DNA of 64,000 nucleotides from Chelativorans sp. ZYF759 (GCF_012911015.1 NZ_WVVV01000002.1:1-64000); one strand, 5' to 3'; shown: positions 26,451-35,492, numbered from the stretch's first letter. A program made the numbers and translations. The notes: generated by a model not told the origin, from the sequence alone.

Positions 26451-27503
26451 CTAGACGGCTGTCGAAAGATCGGCATGGCGGACGGGCGGGCCCCGATGCG
26501 CGATCGTGACGGCGGTGCCGGGGTCCGCGTCGCTCATCCGGATTTCGCCCTGCAGGTTCTTGACCAGCGCTTCGACGATGCCGGAGCCGAGCCCGGCCTT
26601 GGGTGCATCGCTTCCCTCCGGCATGCCGATGCCATTGTCGCTGACCGAAAGGGTCCAGTCGCCACCGTCCGAGCGATAGTCGATCGCGATCGTGCCCGAG
26701 GGCTGGTCGGGAAAGGCGTGCTTGAGGGCATTGATCACCAGTTCCGTCACGATCAGCCCCAGGCTCACGGACACGTCCGCGTCCACGGCGCTGTCATCGA
26801 CGGTCACCGCGATCGACAGCCGGTCCGGCTCGGCGATCATCGAGGCGCCGAGGCTCTGGCAAAGCTGGGTCAGATATGTCTTGAGCTCCACATTGCCGCC
26901 CTTGGAGGTGGACAATTGCCGCTGCAGGGCCGCGATCGACATGACCCGGTGATGGGCGTTGTGGAGGTGGCCGCGCACTTCCTCCGACTGAACCCGGCGC
27001 GCGCTCTGCATGAGCACGCTGGCGATGATCTGCAGGCTGTTTGCCACGCGATGCTGAACTTCCTGCATCAGCATCGCATTGTCGCGAACGAGATCGTTGT
27101 TCAGCCGCGTTTCGGCGCGCGCGTCGGTGACGTCGGTGACCGCCAGCAGAAGCCGGACATGATCCTTGTCGCCATCATCGAGCGTGCGCGCATGGACGAC
27201 CAGTTGCCGCGTCTTCTGATCTGGCCGCTTCAGGTCGATTTCGTAGGCCGAGATCTGCGCCTTGCCCGAAGCGGTCGCCTTGAGCAGCGATGCAAGCGTC
27301 GGCATCGCCCATTCGCCATTGCCAAGCGCGTCGAGGCGTTTACCGGGAACCGTCGCCGGATCGATGTCGAATGCCCGGCAGAACGATGCGCTCGCCGCAA
27401 TGACACGCTGGTCTTCGGACAGGAAAAGCAGCGGCTCGTTCGACGACACCACAACGGCCAGCGTGCTGGCCGCTTCGAAAAATTCAGTCGGTCTGTTTGT
27501 CAT
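26451..27503 (-). CDS. PAS-containing sensor histidine kinase, HisKA_2/HWE type
   Basis: 350 aa, soluble. A PAS domain spans about residues 8-140. The dimerisation segment has LMQEVQHRVANSLQII, the HisKA_2 H-box, followed by an HATPase domain with NALKHAF (N box) and SVSDNGIGMP (G1). Such kinases in alphaproteobacteria often feed the general stress response or light/redox sensing. I place the start at ATG 27503 (TNRPTEFF), with GAGGG eight bases upstream, rather than at the longer open frame reaching 27749. It is upstream of the single-domain receiver in the same orientation. Confidence 0.88.
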   Translation of the reverse strand: MTNRPTEFFEAASTLAVVVSSNEPLLFLSEDQRVIAASASFCRAFDIDPATVPGKRLDALGNGEWAMPTLASLLKATASGKAQISAYEIDLKRPDQKTRQLVVHARTLDDGDKDHVRLLLAVTDVTDARAETRLNNDLVRDNAMLMQEVQHRVANSLQIIASVLMQSARRVQSEEVRGHLHNAHHRVMSIAALQRQLSTSKGGNVELKTYLTQLCQSLGASMIAEPDRLSIAVTVDDSAVDADVSVSLGLIVTELVINALKHAFPDQPSGTIAIDYRSDGGDWTLSVSDNGIGMPEGSDAPKAGLGSGIVEALVKNLQGEIRMSDADPGTAVTIAHRGPPVRHADLSTAV

Positions 27504-27699
27504 TGTCTGGCCCTCAAGGGCCGGAGACTCGCGAAGCAAGTCATTACTCGGCAGGAATGCCGTCAACTGGAACTCTGAAGCCAACACTCCACTGCACCAT
27601 ATCACATCCGGCGCATATCGGCACCATGCTAAATTTCGCAGGTGCAGCATCGCGGCCGCATGAGGGCAAGATGGAGACGAAAGTCCTGTGCCCCGCCGA

Positions 27700-27720
27700 C
27701 CCTCCCCATCGAGGGGAGGG
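27700..27720. terminator. hairpin after the fused dehydrogenase gene
   Basis: A perfect 8-bp stem CCCTCCCC/GGGGAGGG with a 5-base loop, 22 bases beyond the stop of the minus-strand dehydrogenase. No T run follows, so it may act as an mRNA 3'-end stabiliser or be another REP-like unit, comparable to the small hairpins nested in the repeat at 25.1-25.3 kb. Confidence 0.4.
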
Positions 27721-27742
27721 CAAGGGGTGGTCGACGCCTCCC

Positions 27743-30496
27743 TCAGCAATACACCGTCTGCACCGTCGTATATTCCTTGAGCCCTTCCTCGCCGAATTCC
27801 ACCCCGATGCCGGACGACTTGACCCCGCCGAAGGGCGCGTTGGGCTGGATGGCGCCGTGCTTGTTAACCCAAGCCGAGCCGCATTCGAGCTGGAGCGCCA
27901 GGTCGCGCGCCTTCTGCACGTCAGCCGACCAGACCGAGCCGCCGAGCCCGTGCGGGTTGTCGTTGGCCTTGTCGATGATGGTGTCGAGGTCGTGGTAGCG
28001 GATGATCGGCAGGACCGGGCCGAACTGCTCCTCGTCGACGAGCCTGACCCCGTGGTCGACATCGGCCACAAAAGTGATCGGATAGAAATAGCCCGCTCCC
28101 GGACGCGGCGCGCCGCCGGTCAAGACGCGCCCGCCGCGCGCCTTTGCATCCTCGACCAGCTCGACCACGCGGTTGAACTGCATCTCGTTCTGGATCGGAC
28201 CGAGCACGTTCTTCTCGTCTAGCCCGTCGCCCATCGGCACGTTTTCGGCCAGCGTCACCAGCTCGCGGCAGACCTCGTCATAGATCGAGTCATGCACATA
28301 GAGCCGCTTGAGCGCGGCGCAGGTCTGGCCGGTATTGATGAAGGCGCCCCAGAAGATGCCTTCGGCGATCTGCTTGGGGTCGGCGTCGGGCAAAACGATG
28401 CCGGCATCGTTGCCTCCGAGTTCCAGCGTGAGCCGCTTCAGCGTCTCGGCCGAGGAACCCATGATCTTCTTGCCGGTGGCGATCGAGCCGGTGAACACCA
28501 TCTTGTCGATGCCGGGATGGGCCGACATGGCCGCCCCGATCTCGTCCGGCCCGGTCACCACGTTGACGACGCCGGCCGGCAGCACCTCGTTCATCAATTC
28601 GACCAGCCTTATGGTGGAAAGCGGCGTATAGGGCGACGGTTTGATGACCACCGTGTTGCCGGTGCGCACTGCCGGCAGGATGTGCCAAACCGCGATCAGC
28701 ATCGGCCAGTTCCACGGCGTGATCGAGCCCACCACGCCGATCGGCTTGCGGTGCAGTTCGACCCGGCCCTCATTGTTGTCCTGGATCACTTCGGGGCTGA
28801 GTTCCAGATCGGCGGTGTAATGCGCCCACCCGGCGGAGCCCGCCGATTCGAAGCGGGAGCCGGGGCCGCTCAGCGGCTTGCCCTGTTCGGCCGTGATCAG
28901 CCGGGCGAGTTCCTCCGCATGCTCCTCGATCTTGGCCGCGATCGCATGGCAGGCTTGCTTGCGCTCGGCGTCGGGCGTGAGGCTCCAGCTCTGGAACGCC
29001 CGGCGCGCCGCCTCGACCGCATCGTCGAGATCGGCCGTCGAGCCCATCGGCATGCGGCCGACCTCTTCGCCGGTGGCGGGGTTCTTGACCGGCAGATAGT
29101 CGCGCGCCCAGCGCTGTTTGCCGTCGATGATCATCGCATATCCGTCGTTCATGCCCGTTCCTCCCGAAATCGCGTTCTTGGCACTGCCGGCCGTCGTCGC
29201 CTTTGCCGCGACGGGCTTCGGCGCATCGCCGCGCCAGGCGGTGTAGGCGACCGTGTGATCCTTCTCGCCGCCCATCTTCTCGCAGGCCTTGCGCCACCAT
29301 TTGGCCGTCCGCTTGACCAGCGGCATGCCGCCGCCCGTCTCTTCGGCCAGGTCGGCTGCGATGCCCACATCCTTGGTCAGAAGCGAGAGCGCGAAGCCCG
29401 AGGCGAACTCGCCGGTCAGCACCTGGCTCTTGATCGTGCTTTCGGTGGAGAAATTGCGCCCCGTCGAGACGTTGATCACGTCGAGCGCGACGGCGGGATC
29501 GAGGCCGAAGCGCTCGCCCACGATCAGCGCTTCCGAGGCGGCGGCAAAGCCGGCTGCCGCGACATAGTTGTTCAGCGCCTTCAGCGCGTGGCCCGACCCG
29601 ATCCCGCCGGTCTCGAACACCTTCTGCCCCATCGCCATCAGCACGGGCCGCGCGCGTTCCAGCGCGCTCTTGTCGTCGGTGCCCGCCATGATGGAGAGCG
29701 TGCCGGAGATCGCCCGCGGCACCGCGCCCGAGACCGGCGCGTCGATGAAGACGATACCCTTTTGGGCCAGCGCTGCGGCGATCTCGCGCGATCCCATCGG
29801 CTCCGAGGAGCTCATGTCGACCACGAGGCTTCCGCGCGCAAGCGACGCGGCCAGCCCGCCATCCTGCTCCAGCAGCACCTTCTTCACGATCGCGCCCGTC
29901 GGCAGCATGGTCACGACGAGGTCGCAGCCGCGGCCGAGCTCGGCCAGGCTGGTGGCGGCACTCGCCCCGATCGCGGCGGCATGGCGCTTGGCGAGTTCGC
30001 TGTCGGCGTCGTAGACGGTCAGCTTGAAGCCGGCCTTGGCCAGGTTCGCCGACATCGGCGCGCCCATATTGCCGAGCCCGACAAAGCCGATGCGGTCCTT
30101 CGTGGCTTCGAGCTTTTGTTCCGGCGCCAGCTGGTCGAGCACCTCCTCCGAGGCGCGCATGGCGTCGACCATCAGCGGGATGCCGCAATAGAGGAAGGCG
30201 TGCACCATCATCTCGCGGATTTCCTCGCGGGAAACCCCATTGGCCAGCGCACCCTTGGTGTGGATCTTGATCTCGTGCTGGCGACCCATCGCCGTCAGCA
30301 TGGCCAGCGTCAGCAGGCTGCGGGTCTTCAGGTCGAGGACGGGGCGCTGCCACACCTCGCCGAAGCAGATGCGGGTGACGATGTCCTGCATCGGCGCCAG
30401 ATAGGGCGACGCATTGTCGACCTGCATTTCCGCGCCTTCCGGCCCGAACATCTTGCGCCTGAGATCCAGACCCTTTTCGAAATTGCTCTTGGACAT
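27743..30496 (-). CDS. three-domain fusion: carboxymuconolactone decarboxylase-like / beta-hydroxyacid dehydrogenase / aldehyde dehydrogenase
   Basis: 917 codons without a stop. Residues 1-130: CMD/AhpD-like fold (GRQHEIKIHTKGAL, AFLYCGIP). Residues 133-425: 3-hydroxyisobutyrate dehydrogenase-like domain with the Rossmann motif IGFVGLGNMG, DAPVSG and the catalytic Lys region HALKALNNY. Residues 449-917: aldehyde dehydrogenase with TPWNWP, LELGGNDAG (general-base Glu) and NTGQTCAALKR (nucleophile Cys). The chemistry is consecutive: hydroxyacid to semialdehyde to acid. A strong Shine-Dalgarno sits inside the frame just before Met449, so the last domain may also be made alone (27743-29152, 469 aa). 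Divergent from a LysR gene. Substrate unknown. Confidence 0.9.
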   Translation of the reverse strand: MSKSNFEKGLDLRRKMFGPEGAEMQVDNASPYLAPMQDIVTRICFGEVWQRPVLDLKTRSLLTLAMLTAMGRQHEIKIHTKGALANGVSREEIREMMVHAFLYCGIPLMVDAMRASEEVLDQLAPEQKLEATKDRIGFVGLGNMGAPMSANLAKAGFKLTVYDADSELAKRHAAAIGASAATSLAELGRGCDLVVTMLPTGAIVKKVLLEQDGGLAASLARGSLVVDMSSSEPMGSREIAAALAQKGIVFIDAPVSGAVPRAISGTLSIMAGTDDKSALERARPVLMAMGQKVFETGGIGSGHALKALNNYVAAAGFAAASEALIVGERFGLDPAVALDVINVSTGRNFSTESTIKSQVLTGEFASGFALSLLTKDVGIAADLAEETGGGMPLVKRTAKWWRKACEKMGGEKDHTVAYTAWRGDAPKPVAAKATTAGSAKNAISGGTGMNDGYAMIIDGKQRWARDYLPVKNPATGEEVGRMPMGSTADLDDAVEAARRAFQSWSLTPDAERKQACHAIAAKIEEHAEELARLITAEQGKPLSGPGSRFESAGSAGWAHYTADLELSPEVIQDNNEGRVELHRKPIGVVGSITPWNWPMLIAVWHILPAVRTGNTVVIKPSPYTPLSTIRLVELMNEVLPAGVVNVVTGPDEIGAAMSAHPGIDKMVFTGSIATGKKIMGSSAETLKRLTLELGGNDAGIVLPDADPKQIAEGIFWGAFINTGQTCAALKRLYVHDSIYDEVCRELVTLAENVPMGDGLDEKNVLGPIQNEMQFNRVVELVEDAKARGGRVLTGGAPRPGAGYFYPITFVADVDHGVRLVDEEQFGPVLPIIRYHDLDTIIDKANDNPHGLGGSVWSADVQKARDLALQLECGSAWVNKHGAIQPNAPFGGVKSSGIGVEFGEEGLKEYTTVQTVYC
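29150..29165 (-). promoter_or_regulatory. internal ribosome binding site and ATG at the aldehyde dehydrogenase domain
   Basis: On the minus strand GGGAGGAA is followed seven bases after its GGAGG by ATG (29152), the exact N-terminus expected for a stand-alone aldehyde dehydrogenase (NDGYAMIIDG). There is no stop codon between this and the upstream dehydrogenase, so it is either a relic of two formerly separate genes or a working internal start giving a second product. Confidence 0.7.
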
Positions 30497-30604
30497 GCGT
30501 TTCCTCCCGGTTCTGCCAAGCCGTGGAGGGCCGCCGCGTTTTGCACGCGTCGGTTCTCCTCCCGTTTACCCAGACTGCGCCGCGCGCTTGCATCGATCAA
30601 TGCC

Positions 30605-31573
30605 ATGGGATTGATTGCTGCCATGAAGAATTTCGATGCAGGCGATCTCGACTTCCGTGCGCTCCGGACTTTGAAGCTGGTGCGTGATCTTGGCTCCTTC
30701 ACGGCGGCCGCCGAGCGGCTGGGCCAGAACCAGTCGACAATCAGCTATGCGGTCGGCCGGCTGCGCGAAATATTCGACGATCCGCTCTTCGTGCGCGAGG
30801 GCAGGGGGATCGCCCCCACGCCACGCTGCGAGGAGATCGTGGCCGGGATCGAGCGGCTGTTCGACCAGCTGGCGGAGCTCGCCGAGCCGGCCCTATTCGA
30901 TCCCTCGGCCGCTTCGAACGAGATCACCATCTCCTGCAATCATTATGAGCGCTCGGTCATCCTGCCTGCCGTCATCCGCCGGCTGCGCGCGGAGGCCCCC
31001 AATCTCAAGCTGCGGGTCATCCAGGCGCGGATGGAGGGCCACCGGCAGTTGCAGAAGGGCCAGTGCGACCTGCTTCTGTCGCCGGTCGCCGCCGAATTCG
31101 ACGGCCTGTTCCGCCGCCGCCTGATCGAGGACCGCTATGTCTGCGTGCTCGACCCGTCCAATCCGCTGGCCTCCGGCCCGCTCGGCTTCGAGGCCTATGC
31201 CGCGGCCGCGCATGTGTTCATCTCCTATGAGGGCACATGGCGACCGAGCTACCGCGACCTTATAGAGGCACGCGGAATCGCGCCGCGCATGGTCATCGAC
31301 CTGCCGAGTTCCGGCGAGATCGGCCGGCTGATTGCCGGCACCGATCTGGTGGCCACGGTGACCAAGCTGATCGCGGAGAGTTTTGACGACGAGTTGGTGA
31401 TCCGGCCGGGTCCCTTCGACAGCCGCATCCTGATCCACCAGTTCTGGACCACACGCACCCATCACTCGCGCGTCCACGGCTGGCTGCGCGATCTCGTGGC
31501 CGAAGAGGCCGCGCGGCTCGAGCGCGCGGCCGCACGTCTTCAGCCGCGCGAGGCGAAGGCGGTCAGCGACTGA
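30605..31573 (+). CDS. LysR-family transcriptional regulator
   Basis: About 322 aa. The N-terminal winged helix reads LRTLKLVRDLGSFTAAAERL followed by QSTISYAVGRLREIFDDPLF, the LysR helix-turn-helix; the rest is the periplasmic-binding-like effector domain. Starts at 30605 and 30623 are both in frame and neither has a convincing Shine-Dalgarno; the 30623 start gives 316 aa. It is divergent from the fused dehydrogenase (30496), the classical arrangement for a LysR activator and its target. Its 3' end overlaps the convergent ammonia-lyase gene by 34 bases. Confidence 0.9.
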   Translation: MGLIAAMKNFDAGDLDFRALRTLKLVRDLGSFTAAAERLGQNQSTISYAVGRLREIFDDPLFVREGRGIAPTPRCEEIVAGIERLFDQLAELAEPALFDPSAASNEITISCNHYERSVILPAVIRRLRAEAPNLKLRVIQARMEGHRQLQKGQCDLLLSPVAAEFDGLFRRRLIEDRYVCVLDPSNPLASGPLGFEAYAAAAHVFISYEGTWRPSYRDLIEARGIAPRMVIDLPSSGEIGRLIAGTDLVATVTKLIAESFDDELVIRPGPFDSRILIHQFWTTRTHHSRVHGWLRDLVAEEAARLERAAARLQPREAKAVSD

Positions 31574-33189
31574 CGCAAGGGTGCGATCGCTTCCATGATC
31601 GTGCCTCCCGACGACACGTTTGACAGGATGCCTTCCACCTTCGGCTGGATGAAGGCGTCGAGATCGTTCCAGTGGATCGGCCTGTCCTTGGCCGGCGCGC
31701 CCGAAGCGGCCTCGCGTGCCGCGACATAGAGCGCAGCCGTGCCGTCCGACAGCACCTCGCGTGCATCGTAGCTGTCGGCGATCAGCTTGGCCCTGAGCTC
31801 GACCGCCTGCACGCCGACCAGCAGCGCCATCGACAGATAGTGCTCCAGCACGTCCAGGCTCTCGCGTGCCAGATTGGCGGCGTTCATGGCCTGGCTGTTG
31901 ATGTTCTGGTTGAACTGGTCGGCATGGGTGGGGAAACGGTCCACCACCGACTGACCGTAGAAGGAGATGAGCGGCATCATCTGGTTGCCGCCGATCTGCA
32001 GCGACTTGAAGCCGACATTGGTGCCGGCTTCCATGTTGCCGACCAGGGAGGGGCTGAGCCCGTAGCTGAACTCCGGGGTGAAGAGCAGCGAGATCTGCGC
32101 GTCGACATGCTTGGCCATCAGGCCGATCAGGAAGCGAACCGAATCCATCGCGACGCCGGTATATTGAGCGAGGAAATTGCCGGTGTGCAGCACCTCGCCC
32201 GTATCGGGATCGATCAGCGGGTTGTCGTTCGCGCAATTGGCCTCGACCTCGATCTGGCCGGCCGCCGTCGCCAGGCCGTCGACGATTGGGCCCATGAATT
32301 GCGGCATGCAGCGCAGCGAGTAGCGGTCCTGGACGAGCTTGCCGATGCGGTGGGCGCGCTCGCCGCCCGCCTCCGAGCGAATGACCTTGGAGCCCGTCAG
32401 AAGCGCGGCCATCTGCTCCGCCGTCCAGACCTGGCCAGGATGCGGCTTCATGGCGTGGATGAAGGGGGCGAAGCTCTGGTCGGTGGCGAGCATGGCCTGC
32501 GCGTAGAGCGCGTGGATGCCGATGGTCAGCGCGGTGAGGTCGAGCGCGCGCGCCATGGAATTGGCGGCGATGCCGGTACAGGCGCCGGTCCCGTTGTTGA
32601 GCGCCAGCCCTTCCTTCGGTCCGGGCTCGAGCGGCTTCAGGCCCATCCGGTCGAGCGCCGTGTGGGAATCGAGATCCTCGCCACCCATCTCGACCTTGAA
32701 GTCAGGCGCAAGCCCGAGCACCGCACCGGCGATATAGGAGAGCGGCACGAGGTCGCCGGACGCGCCGATCGAGCCGCGCTGGTGCACATGAGGATGGGCG
32801 TCCGCATTCAGGAAGGCGACAAAACGTTCGACGATCTCGAGCCGGATGCCCGAGGCCCCTTTCATCAGCGAATTGGCCCGAAGCAGCATCGCGGCCCGGA
32901 CATCCTCGGCAGGCAGGCGCGGGCCGGTGGTGCTCTTGTGGTGCCACATGGCGATGCGCTGCACCTCGACCAGCTGTTCGTGGCTGACATACTGGTCGGC
33001 CATGCCGCCGAAGAGCGTCGTGACGCCGTAGACCTGCTCGCCCTTGTCCAGCGCGTCTTGGATGACGGCGCGCGAGCGATGCATGCGGTCGATGATGACG
33101 GGGTCGTCGGTGAGCGCGACCTTCGCGCCTTTAGCCACGGCCCTGATGTCGGTGATGCTGAGCCCGTCGCCGCTGATGATGATGGTCAT
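31540..33189 (-). CDS. aromatic amino acid ammonia-lyase (HAL/PAL/TAL family)
   Basis: 549 aa. Removes ammonia from an aromatic amino acid using the MIO cofactor formed from Ala-Ser-Gly, seen in GSIGASGDLVPLSYIAG. The inner loop is YGVTTLFGG. The sequence after the MIO triad (LVPLSYIAG) looks like plant PAL more than histidase, where LAPLAH is usual, so phenylalanine, tyrosine or a histidine-like substrate are all possible. No other hut gene is nearby. Start at ATG 33189 has GGAGG eight bases upstream. It is divergent from an Lrp/AsnC regulator and convergent with, and overlapping, the LysR gene. Confidence 0.88.
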   Translation of the reverse strand: MTIIISGDGLSITDIRAVAKGAKVALTDDPVIIDRMHRSRAVIQDALDKGEQVYGVTTLFGGMADQYVSHEQLVEVQRIAMWHHKSTTGPRLPAEDVRAAMLLRANSLMKGASGIRLEIVERFVAFLNADAHPHVHQRGSIGASGDLVPLSYIAGAVLGLAPDFKVEMGGEDLDSHTALDRMGLKPLEPGPKEGLALNNGTGACTGIAANSMARALDLTALTIGIHALYAQAMLATDQSFAPFIHAMKPHPGQVWTAEQMAALLTGSKVIRSEAGGERAHRIGKLVQDRYSLRCMPQFMGPIVDGLATAAGQIEVEANCANDNPLIDPDTGEVLHTGNFLAQYTGVAMDSVRFLIGLMAKHVDAQISLLFTPEFSYGLSPSLVGNMEAGTNVGFKSLQIGGNQMMPLISFYGQSVVDRFPTHADQFNQNINSQAMNAANLARESLDVLEHYLSMALLVGVQAVELRAKLIADSYDAREVLSDGTAALYVAAREAASGAPAKDRPIHWNDLDAFIQPKVEGILSNVSSGGTIMEAIAPLRQSLTAFASRG

Positions 33190-33311
33190 GATGAAGCCTC
33201 CGCTGATGTCTGGCGACAGATTATGCATGGCGCGCGGTCATTTCATGGCTTTCGAAGCGCCCGGATCGGCGCTAATGATCATGATATGACCCAGAATGGC
33301 GACGACATGAC

Positions 33312-33803
33312 ATGAAGATGACCGACCTGGCTGCCGCGGACTTGCGGATATTGTCGGAACTGCAAAAGGACGGCAGCCTCTCCAACGTGGCGCTGGCCGA
33401 GCGGATCGGCATGTCACCGAGCCCGTGTCTGCGACGGGTCAAGCAGCTTGAGGGCGCCGGCTTCATCTGCCGATACGCCGCGCTTCTGGACGGACCCCGG
33501 CTCGGCCTTGGTCTCACCGCCTATGTCGAGGTCAAGGTGCCGCAGGTCACCGGCGACGACATCGTCGCGCGCTTCAAGCAAGCCGTCATGCGCGAGCCCG
33601 CGATCACCGGCTGCTTCGTGACGGCCGGCCAGTTCGACTTCCTGTTGCGCGTCGTGGTGGCCGATATCGATGCCTATTCCACCCTCGCGCAGAACGTGCT
33701 CCTGAAACTGCCCGGCGTGCAGGACATCCGCACCAGCTTCGTGCTCGAAGCGGTGAAGGACACCACCGAACTTCCCATTGCCCGCGCGCAAGCTGCACGC
33801 TAG
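33312..33803 (+). CDS. Lrp/AsnC-family transcriptional regulator
   Basis: 163 aa. An N-terminal winged helix-turn-helix (DLRILSELQKDGSLSNVALA, RIGMSPSPCLRRVKQLEGAG) is followed by the RAM/AsnC ligand-binding domain (VTAGQFDFLLRVVVADIDAY). Proteins of this type bind amino acids as effectors. It is divergent from the aromatic amino acid ammonia-lyase across 122 bases, which makes control of that lyase by its amino acid substrate the simplest reading. The stop lies 9 bases before nadE. Confidence 0.92.
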   Translation: MKMTDLAAADLRILSELQKDGSLSNVALAERIGMSPSPCLRRVKQLEGAGFICRYAALLDGPRLGLGLTAYVEVKVPQVTGDDIVARFKQAVMREPAITGCFVTAGQFDFLLRVVVADIDAYSTLAQNVLLKLPGVQDIRTSFVLEAVKDTTELPIARAQAAR

Positions 33804-33812
33804 ACCGCAAGC

Positions 33813-35492
33813 ATGACCGCTACCCGGACCTCATCGTTGCGCATCGCCGTTGCCCAGCTCAATCCCGTCGTCGGCGACATCGCCGGCAATCTCGCCAAAG
33901 CGCGCGCAGCCCGCAAAGAGGCGGCCGGGCAGGGGGCCGATCTTGTCCTCTTCACCGAACTCTTCATCGCCGGCTATCCGCCGGAGGATCTGATCCTGAA
34001 GCCGGCCTTCGTGAAGGCCTGCGAGGAAGCCGTCGACGCGCTGGTAGCCGACACGGCGGATGGCGGTCCGGCCATCGCCATCGGCACGCCGCTGAAGCGT
34101 TCGAGCGGCCTGCATAACGGCCTCGTTGTCGCCGATGCCGGCGAAAGGCTGGCCGAGCGGTTCAAGATCGACCTGCCCAATTACGGCGAGTTCGACGAGA
34201 AGCGCGTGTTCCAGGCCGGACCCGAGATCCAGGGTCCGGTCGGTGTACGGGGCGTGCGTATCGGTTTCCCGATCTGCGAGGACATTTGGGGCGATCTCGG
34301 CATCTGCGAGACGCTGGCCGAGAGCGGGGCGGAAATCCTGCTCGTGCCCAACGGCTCGCCCTATTACCGCGGCAAGGTCGACATCCGCCAGCAGGTCGTG
34401 GTGCGGCAGGTGGTCGAGAGCGGACTGCCGATCCTCTACGCCAACCAACTCGGCGGCCAGGACGAACTGGTCTTCGACGGCGCGTCCTTCGCGCTGCAGG
34501 CCGACCGCAGCCTGGCCTTCCAGGCGCCGCAATTCGAGGAAGGTCTCTTTCTTACCGTCTGGGAGAGGAACGGCGAGGAGTGGCGCTGCGTCGAAGCGCC
34601 CGTTGGCGCGATTCCGCAGGCTGAGGAGGCTGACTACAGCGCCTGCATGCTCGGCCTGCGCGACTATGTCGACAAGAACGGCTTCAGGGACGTGGTGCTC
34701 GGCCTGTCGGGCGGCATCGATTCAGCCATCTGCGCGGCACTTGCCGTCGACGCGCTCGGCGCCGATCGTGTGCGCACGCTCATGATGCCCTATCGCTATA
34801 CGTCGAAGGACTCGCTGAGGGATGCCGAGGACTGCGCCCGTGCGCTGGGCATTCGCCACGACACCGTGGCGATCGCGGAACCCGTCGAGGGTTTCACAGA
34901 GGCATTGTCCCGGCTGTTTGCGGGCACGGAAACGGGCGTGACCGAAGAGAACCTTCAGAGCAGGGCACGCGGCACGATCCTGATGGCGGTGTCCAACAAG
35001 TTCGGCTCCATGGTGGTGACCACCGGCAACAAGTCGGAAATGTCGGTCGGCTATGCCACGCTTTATGGCGACATGAATGGCGGCTTCAACCCGATCAAGG
35101 ACCTCTACAAGATGCAGGTCTACGCCCTGTCGCGCTGGCGCAACGCGCATCTGCCGAAGGGCGCGCTTGGTCCCCTCGGCGAGGTGATCCCCCGGAACAT
35201 CATCGACAAGGCACCTTCGGCCGAGTTGCGCCCCGATCAGACAGACCAGGATTCGTTGCCACCCTATCCGGTGCTTGACGACATTCTCGAATGCCTTGTC
35301 GAAGGCGAGATGGGCGTCGACGAGATCGTTGCGCGCGGCCACGACCGCGAACTGGTCCATCGGATCGAACATCTGCTCTATATCGCCGAGTACAAGCGCC
35401 GCCAGGCCGCGCCAGGCGTGAAGATCACCCGCAAGAATTTCGGCCGCGACCGACGCTATCCGATCACCAATCGCTTCCGCGACCGTTCGTGA
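33813..35492 (+). CDS. nadE: glutamine-dependent NAD+ synthetase
   Basis: 559 aa. Amidates nicotinate adenine dinucleotide to NAD+. Residues 1-260 are the nitrilase-like glutaminase: FTELFIAGYPPEDL with the Glu, RFKIDLPNYGEF with the Lys and GFPICEDIWG with the nucleophile Cys. Residues 280-559 are the ATP pyrophosphatase synthetase with LGLSGGIDSAICAAL. All catalytic elements are intact, and the length matches other glutaminase-fused NadE. ATG 33813 lies 9 bases after the Lrp gene, so read-through transcription is possible. Confidence 0.95.
   Translation: MTATRTSSLRIAVAQLNPVVGDIAGNLAKARAARKEAAGQGADLVLFTELFIAGYPPEDLILKPAFVKACEEAVDALVADTADGGPAIAIGTPLKRSSGLHNGLVVADAGERLAERFKIDLPNYGEFDEKRVFQAGPEIQGPVGVRGVRIGFPICEDIWGDLGICETLAESGAEILLVPNGSPYYRGKVDIRQQVVVRQVVESGLPILYANQLGGQDELVFDGASFALQADRSLAFQAPQFEEGLFLTVWERNGEEWRCVEAPVGAIPQAEEADYSACMLGLRDYVDKNGFRDVVLGLSGGIDSAICAALAVDALGADRVRTLMMPYRYTSKDSLRDAEDCARALGIRHDTVAIAEPVEGFTEALSRLFAGTETGVTEENLQSRARGTILMAVSNKFGSMVVTTGNKSEMSVGYATLYGDMNGGFNPIKDLYKMQVYALSRWRNAHLPKGALGPLGEVIPRNIIDKAPSAELRPDQTDQDSLPPYPVLDDILECLVEGEMGVDEIVARGHDRELVHRIEHLLYIAEYKRRQAAPGVKITRKNFGRDRRYPITNRFRDRS

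Noticed and set aside
28292-30604. 771-codon in-frame extension upstream of the LysR gene
   Set aside because: It is antisense to the fused dehydrogenase; LysR proteins start about ten residues before the helix-turn-helix, as at 30605 or 30623.
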